DNA from: 55-13 sp964501275 | Lineage (GTDB): Bacteria > Armatimonadota > Fimbriimonadia > Fimbriimonadales > Fimbriimonadaceae | Direction: 5' to 3' | DNA length: 64,000 bases | NCBI GenBank assembly: GCA_964501275.1 | Contig: CAZCSP010000004.1 | Span: 1 to 64,000, forward strand | Part shown: positions 7,553-16,396 of the stretch, piece after piece | Numbering within the stretch: position 1 is the stretch's first letter | How the letters are laid out: each line of letters starts with the position of its first letter | Made by a program: the position numbers and the translations under genes | The notes under the pieces: model-generated | The model's database searches: none | What the model saw: the letters and a program-made list of their open reading frames with translations, nothing else | What the model was told of the DNA's origin: nothing

Positions 7553-9663
7553 ATGCTTCGGATCCTTGTCGGTGGAGGGCTGGTCGTGTTGGCGGCGTTG
7601 GCTTGGGGGCAGGAGGCCTACGCGGTGCGGGGAGGACCGGGAGCTTCGCTGTGGGTGGCGGGATCCGTGGCGCCTGGATTGGATGCCTCCAACCTGAAAC
7701 AACTCGCCTGGTCCAAGGGCGGGAAGAGCCTTGCCGTGCTGGCCGCCGACGGCGTATTACGCTTCGTCCGCCTGGATGGGCAATCCCACGAAGTCGCCCG
7801 GTCTGTCTCGCGGTTCCGCTGGTCGCCTGCTTCCGAGTCCCTGGCTTTTGAAGCCCAGGGCGGCATTTGGACTTGCGAACCTGGCCAGACTTCGGTGCGA
7901 GTTCTCGATGGCGAGGCGGTGGCCTGGTCTCCCGACGGCTCACGCATCGCCTACTCAGCAAAAGGCTCCGTCTGGATTGCCTTGGCCAACGGAACCATGG
8001 TCGGCGGGTCGCCAATGGGCGGAGCGCACGGGCTTTGGACTGGTCGGCCGATGGAAGACAACTGGCTTTTCAGGACAAGGGCCTCGCTTCCAAACCCGGC
8101 GGCATCTTTGTCGTTGGCGCAAACCGCATTGGGATGAAGAAGGTCGCCGAAGGCAAGGCGGATCGGGTCGAGTTCTCGCCCGATGGGCGGCGGCTGTTGG
8201 TGGAAGAGAAGGACGCCGTCCGCATCTACGACCTGGAGCAAAAGGGCGCGATTCGGCTGGCTCCGGAAGGGAAGAACTGGCGGTGGATCGGCGCAAGGGC
8301 GCTGGAGGGTTTGGTGGGCCTCAGCCCGGTCCAAGCCGAGTGGCCCTCGGGAACCCTCTCGCCTCTGCCCAAGCCCAATAACCTTCCCGAGGGCCTGGTG
8401 GAGAACTGGGCGCAGGCCACCAAAACTCTTATTTCAAACGACCTGTTGAGCAAAGGGCCTTTCGCAACGGCGGCCAAGCCGATTCCCAGCCATCTGAGAA
8501 TCCAAGGGTTTGTGGAGTCGGTTGACCCGCTGAATGGCAAGTTCACCTTGAGCGTGGGGACCACGATTAACTACCACGGATGGGAAACCAACCTGTCCAT
8601 CGCGATTCCCCAGCGCCTCAACGTCCCCGACGGCGCTCGGGAGAACGATGGCACTGGCCGCTACAAGCCGTTGCGGGTGATGAACATCCGGCCCGACCAA
8701 GAGGTGTCGGTGGTTGTGCGGGCAGAATCCCTGAACGCGAACGGGGAACTTGAGGTTGCGGAGGTGTGGATCGCGGGGGAGAGGCAGGATATTGGGATCA
8801 CGTCTCAAGGGCCAAGGCTTCAGGGACTGCCCTTGGCGCATGACGGTGTGTCGCCCGAGAAGCCGGTGATCCCTCTGCTCTATCCAGTGGCGGGGAAGAA
8901 TTCGGTGCAGGATTGGTTTCTCGCGTCGCGGGGAGGTGGGACCAGACGGCATTTAGGCCAAGACATCATGGCCCCCAAGATGACCCCTCTGGTTGCTTGC
9001 TTCGAGGGGGTGATCTATCTGGGGCGAGGCGGCAAGGGCGGGCACTATACGATGACGATCCGGGGCGACAACGGCTGGACCGCGAACTACTACCACGTCA
9101 ACAACGACACGCCGGGCAGCGATGACGGGATGGGCGGCGACCACTACGCTTTCGCCCCTGGGTTGGAGAGTGGGCAGAGGGTCTTTGCCGGACAGTTCAT
9201 CGGTTACGTAGGCGATAGCGGCAATGCGGAGAGCACCGCCCCGCACCTGCACTTTGAGCTATGGGATCAAGTGACCGGCGGGGTCGTCAACGCCTATCCC
9301 TCCCTGATGGCCGCGAACCGGATCACTCAACCATTGGCCCAGATGGTCAGCCCGGAATTGAAGCCGCGCAAGGGCGAACAACGGATGGACGGCATCGTGC
9401 GGCTCGTGGACAAGAGTCGTAAAGTGGTGCAGATCGACGTGACGGCGGTGATGAAGGACGGGAAGCGGCTGGCCTCGGTCGGGAGCAAGAAGATGTGGGT
9501 GAAGTTGACCGAGAGGATCCCAATGTTCGTGCGCGGACACGAGGATTTGAAGGTGGTCTTTGAGGAAATTCGAGAGGGGTTGGAGATGACGGTGATGCTT
9601 CCCGCCAGTCACAAAGGCCCTAGCGTCTCGCCTCGCCTGGCGGCGTTTGCGGTAGCTGGGTAG
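7553..9663 (+). pseudogene. Secreted beta-propeller plus M23 metallopeptidase, frameshifted
   Basis: One gene read in two frames. The first (7553 to about 8020) has a signal peptide (LVGGGLVVLAALAWGQEA) and WD40/PD40-like blades (VAWSPDGSRIAYSAKG). The second continues with ALDWSADGRQLAF and VEFSPDGRRLLV, then a middle domain, then an M23 (LytM) domain with the zinc ligands HLGQD and HLHFELWD. The last 100 residues form an uncharacterised domain. The junction near 8005-8030 needs a -1 shift (one missing base), with no obvious slippery site. M23 enzymes cut peptidoglycan cross-bridges in the periplasm. If the shift is a sequencing error the protein would be about 700 residues and active; otherwise it is broken. 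Confidence 0.8.
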
Positions 9664-9740
9664 AGGGTTTCTGCTGGCAGCGCCGGGTCCCGACGGTCAG
9701 GATGTTGACAGATTGGGTCTTTGGATCAAGCCTGTATTCG

Positions 9741-9789
9741 CTGACCTGGCAGGTCAGAGAACGCATGGGCAGGGTGCCCATGCTACACT
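9741..9789 (+). repeat. Double-hairpin repeat, copy 5, running into a promoter
   Basis: CTGACCT/AGGTCAG (9741-9757) and GCATGGGCA/TGCCCATGC (9763-9783). The repeat ends in TACACT (9784-9789), a TANNNT -10 box seven bases before ATG 9797. This copy therefore overlaps the likely promoter of the next gene and may affect its expression. Confidence 0.7.
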
Positions 9790-9796
9790 TGCCTGG

Positions 9797-11080
9797 ATGA
9801 TTGGCGTCGCCGCAGTGGCCTTGGTTCTGTTTGCGCAGGCTTCGGGTTCGGGAGGGCGGTATGAGGTTGGGGAGCGGTTGAGGGAGTTGGACCGGGCCTG
9901 GGTGGAGACCTCGGATCGGTCGCGGCGTCTGTCGGCCATTCCCAAGATCAATGAGGCGGCGATTTCTCTTGGGGCGGAGAAAGCTCCCGAGGCCTGCCGG
10001 TTGCTCGACGAGGCGAGGGCGGCGCTGTTGGGCAGGCAACCGAGTCCAGAGGATGCGATCTCCCTCCGCTTCGACCCTCCTTTTGCTGAACCAAGGATGC
10101 CCGCCCGACTTCGCGTGGGGTGGGCTTATGTGCCAATCGGGAACCGGACGGTTCGGATTCAGGCAGGGCGGCAGTCAGTGGTGGCGACTCCGGGGCGGGA
10201 ACTGACCCTGGAAGTAAGGCCCGACCAGATCAATCCAGAACTCCTGCAGAATCCTGAGGTCGGATACTTGATGCCGGTGCAAGTGGGGCAGGAGCAGCGG
10301 AGCGTTTTTCTTTCGATCATTAAGAAACCTAAGGATCGGCTAGCGGCGCTCTTGACGACCAAGCAGCCCGAGGCTTTGGCAATTGCCGAATTTCTGCAAG
10401 GCGTCTTCGATTCGCCGGATTCCTTGGTCGAGGACTTGCCGATTATCCAATACCTATTCACCGCCGAACTGCTGGACGAAGGGCGGCTTCGGCTGGATCG
10501 GGTTGACAACCTTCCCTTTGTGAAGCACAACGACACGTTTTTTCGGGCGACTTTCCCCCGTCAGGTGCGGGGGCCATTGACGGTGGTGGTGGCTTTGCAC
10601 GGCGCGGGCGGGTCGGAGAATCTGTTCTTTGAAGCCTATGGGCAGGGAAGCGCGGCGACGGAGGCGGTGAAGCGGAACTGGGCATTCGTTGCGCCGAGGG
10701 CATCGGCTACGGCGGTGACGGATGTGGTGGATTGGGTCAAGAACCGACGGAAGCAGGCGGTCGAGAGGGTGTTTGTGATGGGGCATGGGGTTGGGGGTGG
10801 GTTTGCCTTGGAGACAGGCTCCTTATCACCCAAGCCGAGAGCAGTGGCGGCGTTTGCTCCCTCGGCCCAGAGTCTGCCCGCCTCGCTGGACGGCGTTCCG
10901 ATCTTCCTGTCGGTGGGGAAGCAGGATGCGCTGGCTTCCGGGCTGAGGGCTTTGGGTCAACGGATTGCCCAGCGGAAGGGAAGTGTGTTCGAAGAGCTTG
11001 ACCCCTGCGAGCACTTGATGGTCGTCGGTGACTCGATCTCTCGGGCCTATCGGTTCTTCGATGAGAACGCGGGTCGGTAA
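9797..11080 (+). CDS. Secreted alpha/beta-hydrolase-fold protein lacking its catalytic serine
   Basis: A protein of 427 residues starting MIGVAAVALVLFAQASGSG, a signal peptide. The first 220 residues contain helical segments and a beta domain. The C-terminal half is an esterase/PHB-depolymerase-like hydrolase fold: TVVVALHGAGGSENLFFE (oxyanion region), a nucleophile elbow reading VFVMGHGVGGG, then IFLSVGKQDAL and CEHLMVVGD (acid and histidine region). The elbow should be GxSxG, but the serine codon is GGG (glycine). The protein may bind rather than hydrolyse, or the change is a sequence error. A leaderless-type -10 (TACACT) lies just upstream. It ends 14 bases before grpE. Confidence 0.75.
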   Translation: MIGVAAVALVLFAQASGSGGRYEVGERLRELDRAWVETSDRSRRLSAIPKINEAAISLGAEKAPEACRLLDEARAALLGRQPSPEDAISLRFDPPFAEPRMPARLRVGWAYVPIGNRTVRIQAGRQSVVATPGRELTLEVRPDQINPELLQNPEVGYLMPVQVGQEQRSVFLSIIKKPKDRLAALLTTKQPEALAIAEFLQGVFDSPDSLVEDLPIIQYLFTAELLDEGRLRLDRVDNLPFVKHNDTFFRATFPRQVRGPLTVVVALHGAGGSENLFFEAYGQGSAATEAVKRNWAFVAPRASATAVTDVVDWVKNRRKQAVERVFVMGHGVGGGFALETGSLSPKPRAVAAFAPSAQSLPASLDGVPIFLSVGKQDALASGLRALGQRIAQRKGSVFEELDPCEHLMVVGDSISRAYRFFDENAGR

Positions 11081-11094
11081 ACTGGTGGTCTGAT

Positions 11095-11652
11095 ATGACC
11101 GAACCAGAAATTCAAGATCAATCCCCTGAAGAGACCCCTGTCGAACCGACCGAGAACGAGAGTTCCGCCGAAGTCGATCAAGACCTGATCGAGCTCTATG
11201 AGCAAGTTCAAAAAGCCGCCGACGAGCGCGATCAGATCAAGGACCAGCTTCTGCGAACCATGGCTGACTTCCAAAACTTCCGAAAGCGTGTGATGGATGA
11301 GAAGCGGCAGATCGAGGAGCGAGCCAATGAGAGGTTTGTATTGGAACTTCTGCCCGTGTTAGACAACTTTGAACGCGGCTTGGCGGTGATGGAGAAAGGC
11401 GGCAGTATAGAGTCCCTGGTGGACGGAGTCAAAGCGATCGACCGGCAGCTTCGCACGGTTTTGGAGGGACAGAAGGTAGTTCGCGTTCCCTCGGTGGGTC
11501 AGCCGTTCGATCCCGAAGTCCACGAGGCTCTCGCGATGGTGGACTCCGAGGAGCATGAGGACGGCACGGTGATCGACGAGATCGAATCGGGTTACAAGCT
11601 CGGCGACCGCGTGATCCGCCCCGCTCGGGTGAGGGTCAGCAAGAAGCCGTGA
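11095..11652 (+). CDS. grpE: Nucleotide exchange factor GrpE
   Basis: GrpE releases ADP from DnaK in the Hsp70 chaperone cycle in the cytoplasm. The 185-residue protein has the expected acidic N-terminus, a long coiled-coil helix (about 30-90, with LLRTMADFQNFRKRV, the family signature) and a C-terminal beta domain with VGQPFDPEVHEALAMV and GYKLGDRVIRPARVRVSK. The length is normal. It is first in a tight operon; its TGA overlaps the GTG start of glmM by four bases. dnaK and dnaJ are not nearby, which is unusual but not rare. Confidence 0.96.
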   Translation: MTEPEIQDQSPEETPVEPTENESSAEVDQDLIELYEQVQKAADERDQIKDQLLRTMADFQNFRKRVMDEKRQIEERANERFVLELLPVLDNFERGLAVMEKGGSIESLVDGVKAIDRQLRTVLEGQKVVRVPSVGQPFDPEVHEALAMVDSEEHEDGTVIDEIESGYKLGDRVIRPARVRVSKKP

Positions 11653-13019
11653 GCCGAAAGCACTTCGGCACTGACGGGATTCGCGGAGTCGCCAACGCCA
11701 AGTTGACCCCTGAACTGGCTTTTCAGCTTGGGCAAGCGGCGGGGCGCTGGCTGATCGCCCATGGCCAGACGCCTAGGGTGGTGGTGGGGCGCGATACTCG
11801 GCGGAGCGGGCCGATGTTGGGCGCGGCTTTGGCTTCCGGGTTCTGCTCTGTCGGCGTTGATGTTACTGTGCTGGGAGTAGCCCCGACTCCGGCGGTGGTT
11901 TATGTCGCGCGTACCGGTGACTACGGAATGGGCATCATCATCTCCGCCTCCCACAATCCCGCGCCGGACAATGGGATCAAGCTCGTGGGGCACGATGGGC
12001 GGAAGCTGAGTGACGAGACGGAGTTGGAGATAGAGGACTACTTCGATCAGCCTATCGGCGCGAGGCCTGTGGGTGGGGAAGTGGGGACCCTGGTTTCTTC
12101 TCGCGAGGAGATCGAAGGTTATCTCGACTTCCTGGAGACGATTATTCCCGAGCGACTGGATGGGATGAAGGTGGCGGTCGATGGGGCGAACGGGGCGGCC
12201 TATGAGCTTGGCCCTGCAATCCTCGCTCGGCTTGGCGCGCAGGTGAGCCTGACCGGCGTTTCTCCCGACGGGATGAATATCAACGACGAGTGTGGGGCGA
12301 CCAAGCCGGATCACATTCAGAGCTTTACGGTCGGCGGCGGCTCGGAGATCGGCGTGGCCTTCGATGGGGACGCGGATCGGGCGGTGTTCAGCGACGAGCA
12401 GGGAAGGCTGATCAACGGCGACCGGACGATCGGGATGTGGGCTCAGCACCATCGGGCGGAGCCTCCGGTGGTGGTGGGCACGATCATGAGCAACGGCGGC
12501 TTCGAGGCGTTCATGGCCCGGAACGGCTTTACTTTGGAGCGGACTCCGGTGGGGGACAAGTATGTGGCCCAACGGATCGCGTCGAGCGGGGCGCGGATTG
12601 GGGGGGAGCAGAGCGGGCATATCATCTTTCCCGAGCGGCAGCCCACGGGCGATGGCCTGGTGACCATGCTGGAGGTCTTGCGGGTCCTGAAGCAGTCGGG
12701 GCGGGCGGCGTCCAGCTTTGTGGACGATTACGAGCCTTGGCCCCAGGTTCTGATCAACGTCGAAGTGGCGGATCGGGCGACTTGGGGGGAACCGGTGGCG
12801 GTGCAAGAGGCTTTGGCGGCGGCGGAGTCGTCGTTGAGCGGCCGAGGCCGGGTCAATGTGAGGGCCAGCGGGACCCAGCCGATGATCCGCGTGATGGTGG
12901 AGGCCGACGAATATGGGCTTCGGGACCAGGTGGCGGAGTCGATTTTGGCGGCTTTGACGGAGCATTCGGGCGCGAAGGTGTATTCGCGGGTAGATTTGAC
13001 CCATGCTCTTGGCGATTGA
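11649..13019 (+). CDS. glmM: Phosphoglucosamine mutase GlmM
   Basis: Converts glucosamine-6-phosphate to glucosamine-1-phosphate for UDP-GlcNAc, a precursor of peptidoglycan and lipopolysaccharide. 456 residues, normal length. Seen: the N-terminal FGTDGIRGVAN, the phosphoserine loop IISASHNPAPDNGIK with Ser101 as the phosphorylated residue, the metal loop DGDADR, the sugar loop GEQSGH and the C-terminal phosphate-binding RASGTQPMIRVM. The start is GTG, overlapping grpE, and the 3' end overlaps coaX by 17 bases, so the three genes form one operon. Confidence 0.96.
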   Translation: MSRKHFGTDGIRGVANAKLTPELAFQLGQAAGRWLIAHGQTPRVVVGRDTRRSGPMLGAALASGFCSVGVDVTVLGVAPTPAVVYVARTGDYGMGIIISASHNPAPDNGIKLVGHDGRKLSDETELEIEDYFDQPIGARPVGGEVGTLVSSREEIEGYLDFLETIIPERLDGMKVAVDGANGAAYELGPAILARLGAQVSLTGVSPDGMNINDECGATKPDHIQSFTVGGGSEIGVAFDGDADRAVFSDEQGRLINGDRTIGMWAQHHRAEPPVVVGTIMSNGGFEAFMARNGFTLERTPVGDKYVAQRIASSGARIGGEQSGHIIFPERQPTGDGLVTMLEVLRVLKQSGRAASSFVDDYEPWPQVLINVEVADRATWGEPVAVQEALAAAESSLSGRGRVNVRASGTQPMIRVMVEADEYGLRDQVAESILAALTEHSGAKVYSRVDLTHALGD

Positions 13020-13770
13020 CGCAGGCAATACGCAAACCGTCTACGGCGTGTGGGACGGGAACTCATGGCTTGCGATGTGGCGGCGGAACACCGATGGGGC
13101 GGAGACCGAGGATGAGCTTGCGGTATGGCTGCAAGGTCTGTTTGAGCTAAGCGGTATCCCTTTTTCGGTGGACCGGGTCATCGCGGCGACAGTAGTGCCC
13201 GCGATTCAGACCAGCATTGGGCGATTGGCCGAGAAGTGGCTCAAGGCTCCGGTGGCGTTTTTGGAGTCGGGCGATCAGGTGGGTTTAGCGGTGGACTACG
13301 AGCCCAAAAACGCCGTCGGCCCGGATCGGATCGCCAATGCGCTGGGGGCTCTCCAAAAGCGTTCAGGGCCGATCATTGTGGTGGACTTTGGGACGGCGAC
13401 AACTTTCGACGTGGTAGATCGTTCGGGAACCTATGTAGGCGGGGCGATTCTGCCGGGGATCGAGGTGGCAAGTTCGGCGTTGGTAGGCCGGACTTCACGA
13501 TTGCCTCGGTTTGAATTGAAGGCCCCAAAGAGGGCGATCGGGAAGACCACAGTACAGTCGCTGCAGTCGGGGATGATGTTGGGCTACGCAGGGGCGATCG
13601 ATGCCTTGGCGAAGCGGATCGATGGGGAGTTGGGGGGCGGCAGCGCGGTGATTGCGACGGGGGGATTGGGACCGATCTTTTTGGAATTGTGCGAGACCAT
13701 CCAGAGCTATGACAAGACTTTGACCTTGGACGGCTTGGTGGTGGCGGCTGGGCGGATAGGAACTGGCTGA
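13003..13770 (+). CDS. coaX: Type III pantothenate kinase CoaX
   Basis: First step of coenzyme A synthesis: phosphorylates pantothenate in the cytoplasm. 255 residues, the usual size. Seen: the ASKHA-fold phosphate-1 motif MLLAIDAGNTQTVYGVW, the pantothenate/dimer region YEPKNAVGPDRIANALGA, the phosphate-2 motif IIVVDFGTATTFDVV, and GGAILPGIEVASSAL. Its ATG lies inside the end of glmM, and a strong terminator follows at 13853-13890, so it closes the grpE-glmM-coaX operon. Confidence 0.95.
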   Translation: MLLAIDAGNTQTVYGVWDGNSWLAMWRRNTDGAETEDELAVWLQGLFELSGIPFSVDRVIAATVVPAIQTSIGRLAEKWLKAPVAFLESGDQVGLAVDYEPKNAVGPDRIANALGALQKRSGPIIVVDFGTATTFDVVDRSGTYVGGAILPGIEVASSALVGRTSRLPRFELKAPKRAIGKTTVQSLQSGMMLGYAGAIDALAKRIDGELGGGSAVIATGGLGPIFLELCETIQSYDKTLTLDGLVVAAGRIGTG

Positions 13771-13852
13771 AACTCAGTGGGACGGCGGCACAATGCATCC
13801 ACCGCCTACAAATTGGCTCCGCTTACAAGTTCAAACCCCTCTATCCCCAACT

Positions 13853-13890
13853 CCTTTCTCCCCGACCGTCGGGGAGAAAGGGGCCTTTTT
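13853..13890 (+). terminator. Rho-independent terminator after coaX
   Basis: A perfect 14-bp stem (13853-13866 with 13868-13881, arms CCTTTCTCCCCGAC / GTCGGGGAGAAAGG) followed by GGCC and TTTTT at 13886-13890. The T-run overlaps the stop codon of the converging gene on the other strand. Confidence 0.9.
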
Positions 13891-15241
13891 AGAACCTAGC
13901 GTCGGAGGCTAGGTTTGTGAGGACGGGGAGGGTGCAGGTTTGGTGGCTGGAGCCTCCAGTGGTGCCTGAGTCGCCTCTTCGCATCTTGTTGAAGACCTGC
14001 CAGCCGAAGTCGAGAATCGGGAGCTGGTTCGAGCGCTGCTCGTTCACAACCCGAATGATCGCCGAGGTGAAGAGGCCGACGGCTTTGCCGTTCTTAATGT
14101 AGGAGTAAACGACATCGCCGGGAATAGTGGCCTGCATTTGCGCGAGTCCAATGACGACAGGTATCTCTTTCCCAAAGTACAGGCCATTGTTGATCGGGCG
14201 GTGGGCTTGAAAGAAGGAGAAGACAGAGGCGCCCTTCGACAAAAAGAGATCGAAAAGTTTGGCCTTGGCTACCATGGATCCAGTGTCCATGGAACTCTCG
14301 GTGTCGATCCCGGCGAGGAAGTCTTTACCGGCGACATTGACGCCGACTCCGCTGAAGTAGATGAGTACAATGGCGTCCTCATCTACCCTCTGGGAAAGAG
14401 CCTCGGCAGACTTCATAATCTGCGCGGCGGTGGCGTTCAGGACCAAGTCGATGTTTTGCTCAGGGTAACCGGCGTTTGTGACGAGGGCTTCGCGAAGTTG
14501 TTGGGCATCATCGGCGGCGTAGGGAAGGGCCAGGTCCTTCATTCGAGAGTCGCCATTGCCGATGATGAGAGCGTACTTGTTGGCGATCGGGGCGACGGGC
14601 CCAACAAGCGGGCTCAAGGAACCGCCACCCGCTGGAGCGTTAGTCGCGGGTTTAGTTGGCTCGTTCGGCGCACCGGGTCTGGTCACAACCGGGCCAGCAG
14701 GCTTAGCTCCGATGTTGTTGATCTGGGCAATCTCTTCGGGGGCAATGACCTCGCTATCAACCTTCCAGGCTGCCTTGCCGCCGAGAGCGGAGAACTTGGC
14801 TTCTAGGGCCGTGCGCTTGGCGGAATTTCCGAGAGCGGTGTAGATCGAATTCAAGAAGTAGAATGCTTCGCGGCTGGTTTGTCCCTTCTCAATGAGCATT
14901 TCCAGCTCACTGGCAGACTGGGAAAGGGAAGTCGCTCGCGCCTCGTCCTTGTCGCCCATCCCCTGCCTATAGGCGGAGTAAGCGGCGAGGAAATTGGGAG
15001 AATAAGCTGCGCCATTTCGCCATCGGCGAACCTCGGTTACCGGTCCGGGGAGGGTGGTTGGCTTGTCCGTGTCCTCGGGGCGGTAGGCGACAGCCTGTTG
15101 GAAAGCGGCGCGGGCAGCAACCCACTCACCCTTCTTAGCGGCGTCGAGCCCTTTGTCATACTCGCTCATCCAAGACTGGGCGCCAGCCACAGCCACACAC
15201 AAGGCGAAAAGCGCAATCATCCATGAACGCAATCCAATCAT
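13889..15241 (-). CDS. Secreted caspase-fold (peptidase C14-like) protein lacking the catalytic dyad
   Basis: A 450-residue protein with a signal peptide (MIALFALCVAVAGAQS). A helical TPR-like stretch follows (about 25-150), then a Pro/Gly/Ala linker. From about 222 it has a caspase p20-like domain: KYALIIGNGDSRMKDLALPYAADDAQQLREAL and DAIVLIYFSGVGV. Active C14 enzymes have YFSGHG and a DxCxSG motif. Here His is replaced by Val299, and the cysteine region reads SVFSFFQAHRP without cysteine. The fold is likely; the peptidase activity is not. Last gene of a three-gene operon behind a PorV-like barrel and an Ig-like secreted protein. Confidence 0.75.
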   Translation of the reverse strand: MIGLRSWMIALFALCVAVAGAQSWMSEYDKGLDAAKKGEWVAARAAFQQAVAYRPEDTDKPTTLPGPVTEVRRWRNGAAYSPNFLAAYSAYRQGMGDKDEARATSLSQSASELEMLIEKGQTSREAFYFLNSIYTALGNSAKRTALEAKFSALGGKAAWKVDSEVIAPEEIAQINNIGAKPAGPVVTRPGAPNEPTKPATNAPAGGGSLSPLVGPVAPIANKYALIIGNGDSRMKDLALPYAADDAQQLREALVTNAGYPEQNIDLVLNATAAQIMKSAEALSQRVDEDAIVLIYFSGVGVNVAGKDFLAGIDTESSMDTGSMVAKAKLFDLFLSKGASVFSFFQAHRPINNGLYFGKEIPVVIGLAQMQATIPGDVVYSYIKNGKAVGLFTSAIIRVVNEQRSNQLPILDFGWQVFNKMRRGDSGTTGGSSHQTCTLPVLTNLASDARF

Positions 15242-15244
15242 TCG

Positions 15245-16387
15245 TTAATTCCCAAACCTGTAGTTGAGGCTGATGCCAAGGTCGTAGCCGCCCTTCTCAG
15301 GAGCGACGAAGTTGAAATCGATGCCGAATCGGCTGTCGTTTGGACGATAGCCGATGCCAAAGGCGAATCCGTTCCTCGTGCCGTAGTCGTCGCCGCCGCC
15401 GGGGACGACGTTGTATCCAAGGCGCAAGGGAAGTCGGAATCCCTGGGTTTGATAACTGTATTCAAGTCCAAATCCAGCGGTGGTTTGGGCGTTCCGGTCG
15501 AATACCTGACTGCTTCTTCCCGCAAAGAAATGCTGTAGCTGAAGGCCGTACACAATAAAGTCGCGGCCTCCCCGCAGTCCATCCTGCCGGTAGGCAACGC
15601 CACCCAAGAGGCGCGCAGGAATCTTGTCGTAAAGCGACTTGGTGTCGCTGTTCCCGTTCAGATCGATTTCGGTACGGTAGCTGAATCCAAAGCTGACATT
15701 CGGGTTGTTCTTGGGAATGAACTGAGCGCCCAGAACCAATCCCACCCCGCTTCCAGTCTCATCCACGTCGCCATCCAGCAATACGTTATTGCTGTTGTCG
15801 ACGAGGGTGATATCGTTGGCGATGCGCTGTCGAACGAACTGGAGGCCGGCTCCCCAACTGAAGTTTTGGGAAGAGTTGGCTTTCCCGTAGGCGACGGTGA
15901 AGTAATCGCTTCGAGCCTTCAGGGTCTCTGAGTAAAAGTTGACGGGGTTGCCGCCGACTCTCACGCCGCCGTTTCGCCGTTCATCGTCGATAAAGCCTCC
16001 GATGTTGTAGCTGACTCCGATGGTCCCTCGCCGACCATTGTTCAAGGGGTAGGCCAGTCCGACATGGGCCAAGGCATTGCTGCCTCGGCGACCGGAGCTG
16101 TCGAACTCCATGTCGCTGAATTCATCTCTGGCGGTAGTGCGGGACTTGGGCAAGTTTCTATAAGTCAAACCAATCTGGCCCTGGTTGATGTAACCAAGGC
16201 CGGCGGGGTTGTAGTAACTCGACAAAGTGTCTGCACTGGTGCCGTAGAGCGACCCTCCGACGCCCATGGCGCGCCCTCCTGCATCAAGCGCATTCATCAG
16301 GTCGGGGACCTGTGCCAACGCGCTCACAGACAAGGCAGCGATGCCGCCAACAACGAAACTCAGCTTCCGTGCGCTCATAATTTGCAT
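15245..16387 (-). CDS. PorV/PorQ-like outer-membrane beta-barrel protein
   Basis: A 380-residue protein with a signal peptide (FVVGGIAALSVSALAQ). It has the family's opening block GGRAMGVGGSLYGTSADTLSSYYNPAGLG near 37-65, and a long series of amphipathic beta strands ending in the aromatic C-terminal strand LGISLNYRFGN. That ending is typical of barrels inserted in the outer membrane. It shows that the organism is diderm. PorV-type proteins work with type IX secretion in Bacteroidetes, but no other T9SS gene is visible here. Ten bases after the Ig-like gene and three before the caspase-fold gene, so co-transcribed. Confidence 0.8.
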   Translation of the reverse strand: MQIMSARKLSFVVGGIAALSVSALAQVPDLMNALDAGGRAMGVGGSLYGTSADTLSSYYNPAGLGYINQGQIGLTYRNLPKSRTTARDEFSDMEFDSSGRRGSNALAHVGLAYPLNNGRRGTIGVSYNIGGFIDDERRNGGVRVGGNPVNFYSETLKARSDYFTVAYGKANSSQNFSWGAGLQFVRQRIANDITLVDNSNNVLLDGDVDETGSGVGLVLGAQFIPKNNPNVSFGFSYRTEIDLNGNSDTKSLYDKIPARLLGGVAYRQDGLRGGRDFIVYGLQLQHFFAGRSSQVFDRNAQTTAGFGLEYSYQTQGFRLPLRLGYNVVPGGGDDYGTRNGFAFGIGYRPNDSRFGIDFNFVAPEKGGYDLGISLNYRFGN

Positions 16388-16396
16388 CCGATTTTA

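Noticed and set aside
6518..7702. 394-residue minus-strand frame
   Set aside because: Covers the plus-strand gene 6704-7228, which has a good ribosome site. The translation is Arg/His/Pro-rich without any motif.
11592..13028. 478-residue minus-strand frame opposite glmM
   Set aside because: glmM is certain on the plus strand; the antisense product is Arg/His/Pro-rich and not protein-like.
15245..16387. A complete type IX secretion system
   Set aside because: Only a PorV-like barrel and a caspase-fold protein are present; no PorK/L/M/N/SprA-like genes are seen and the link is analogy only.
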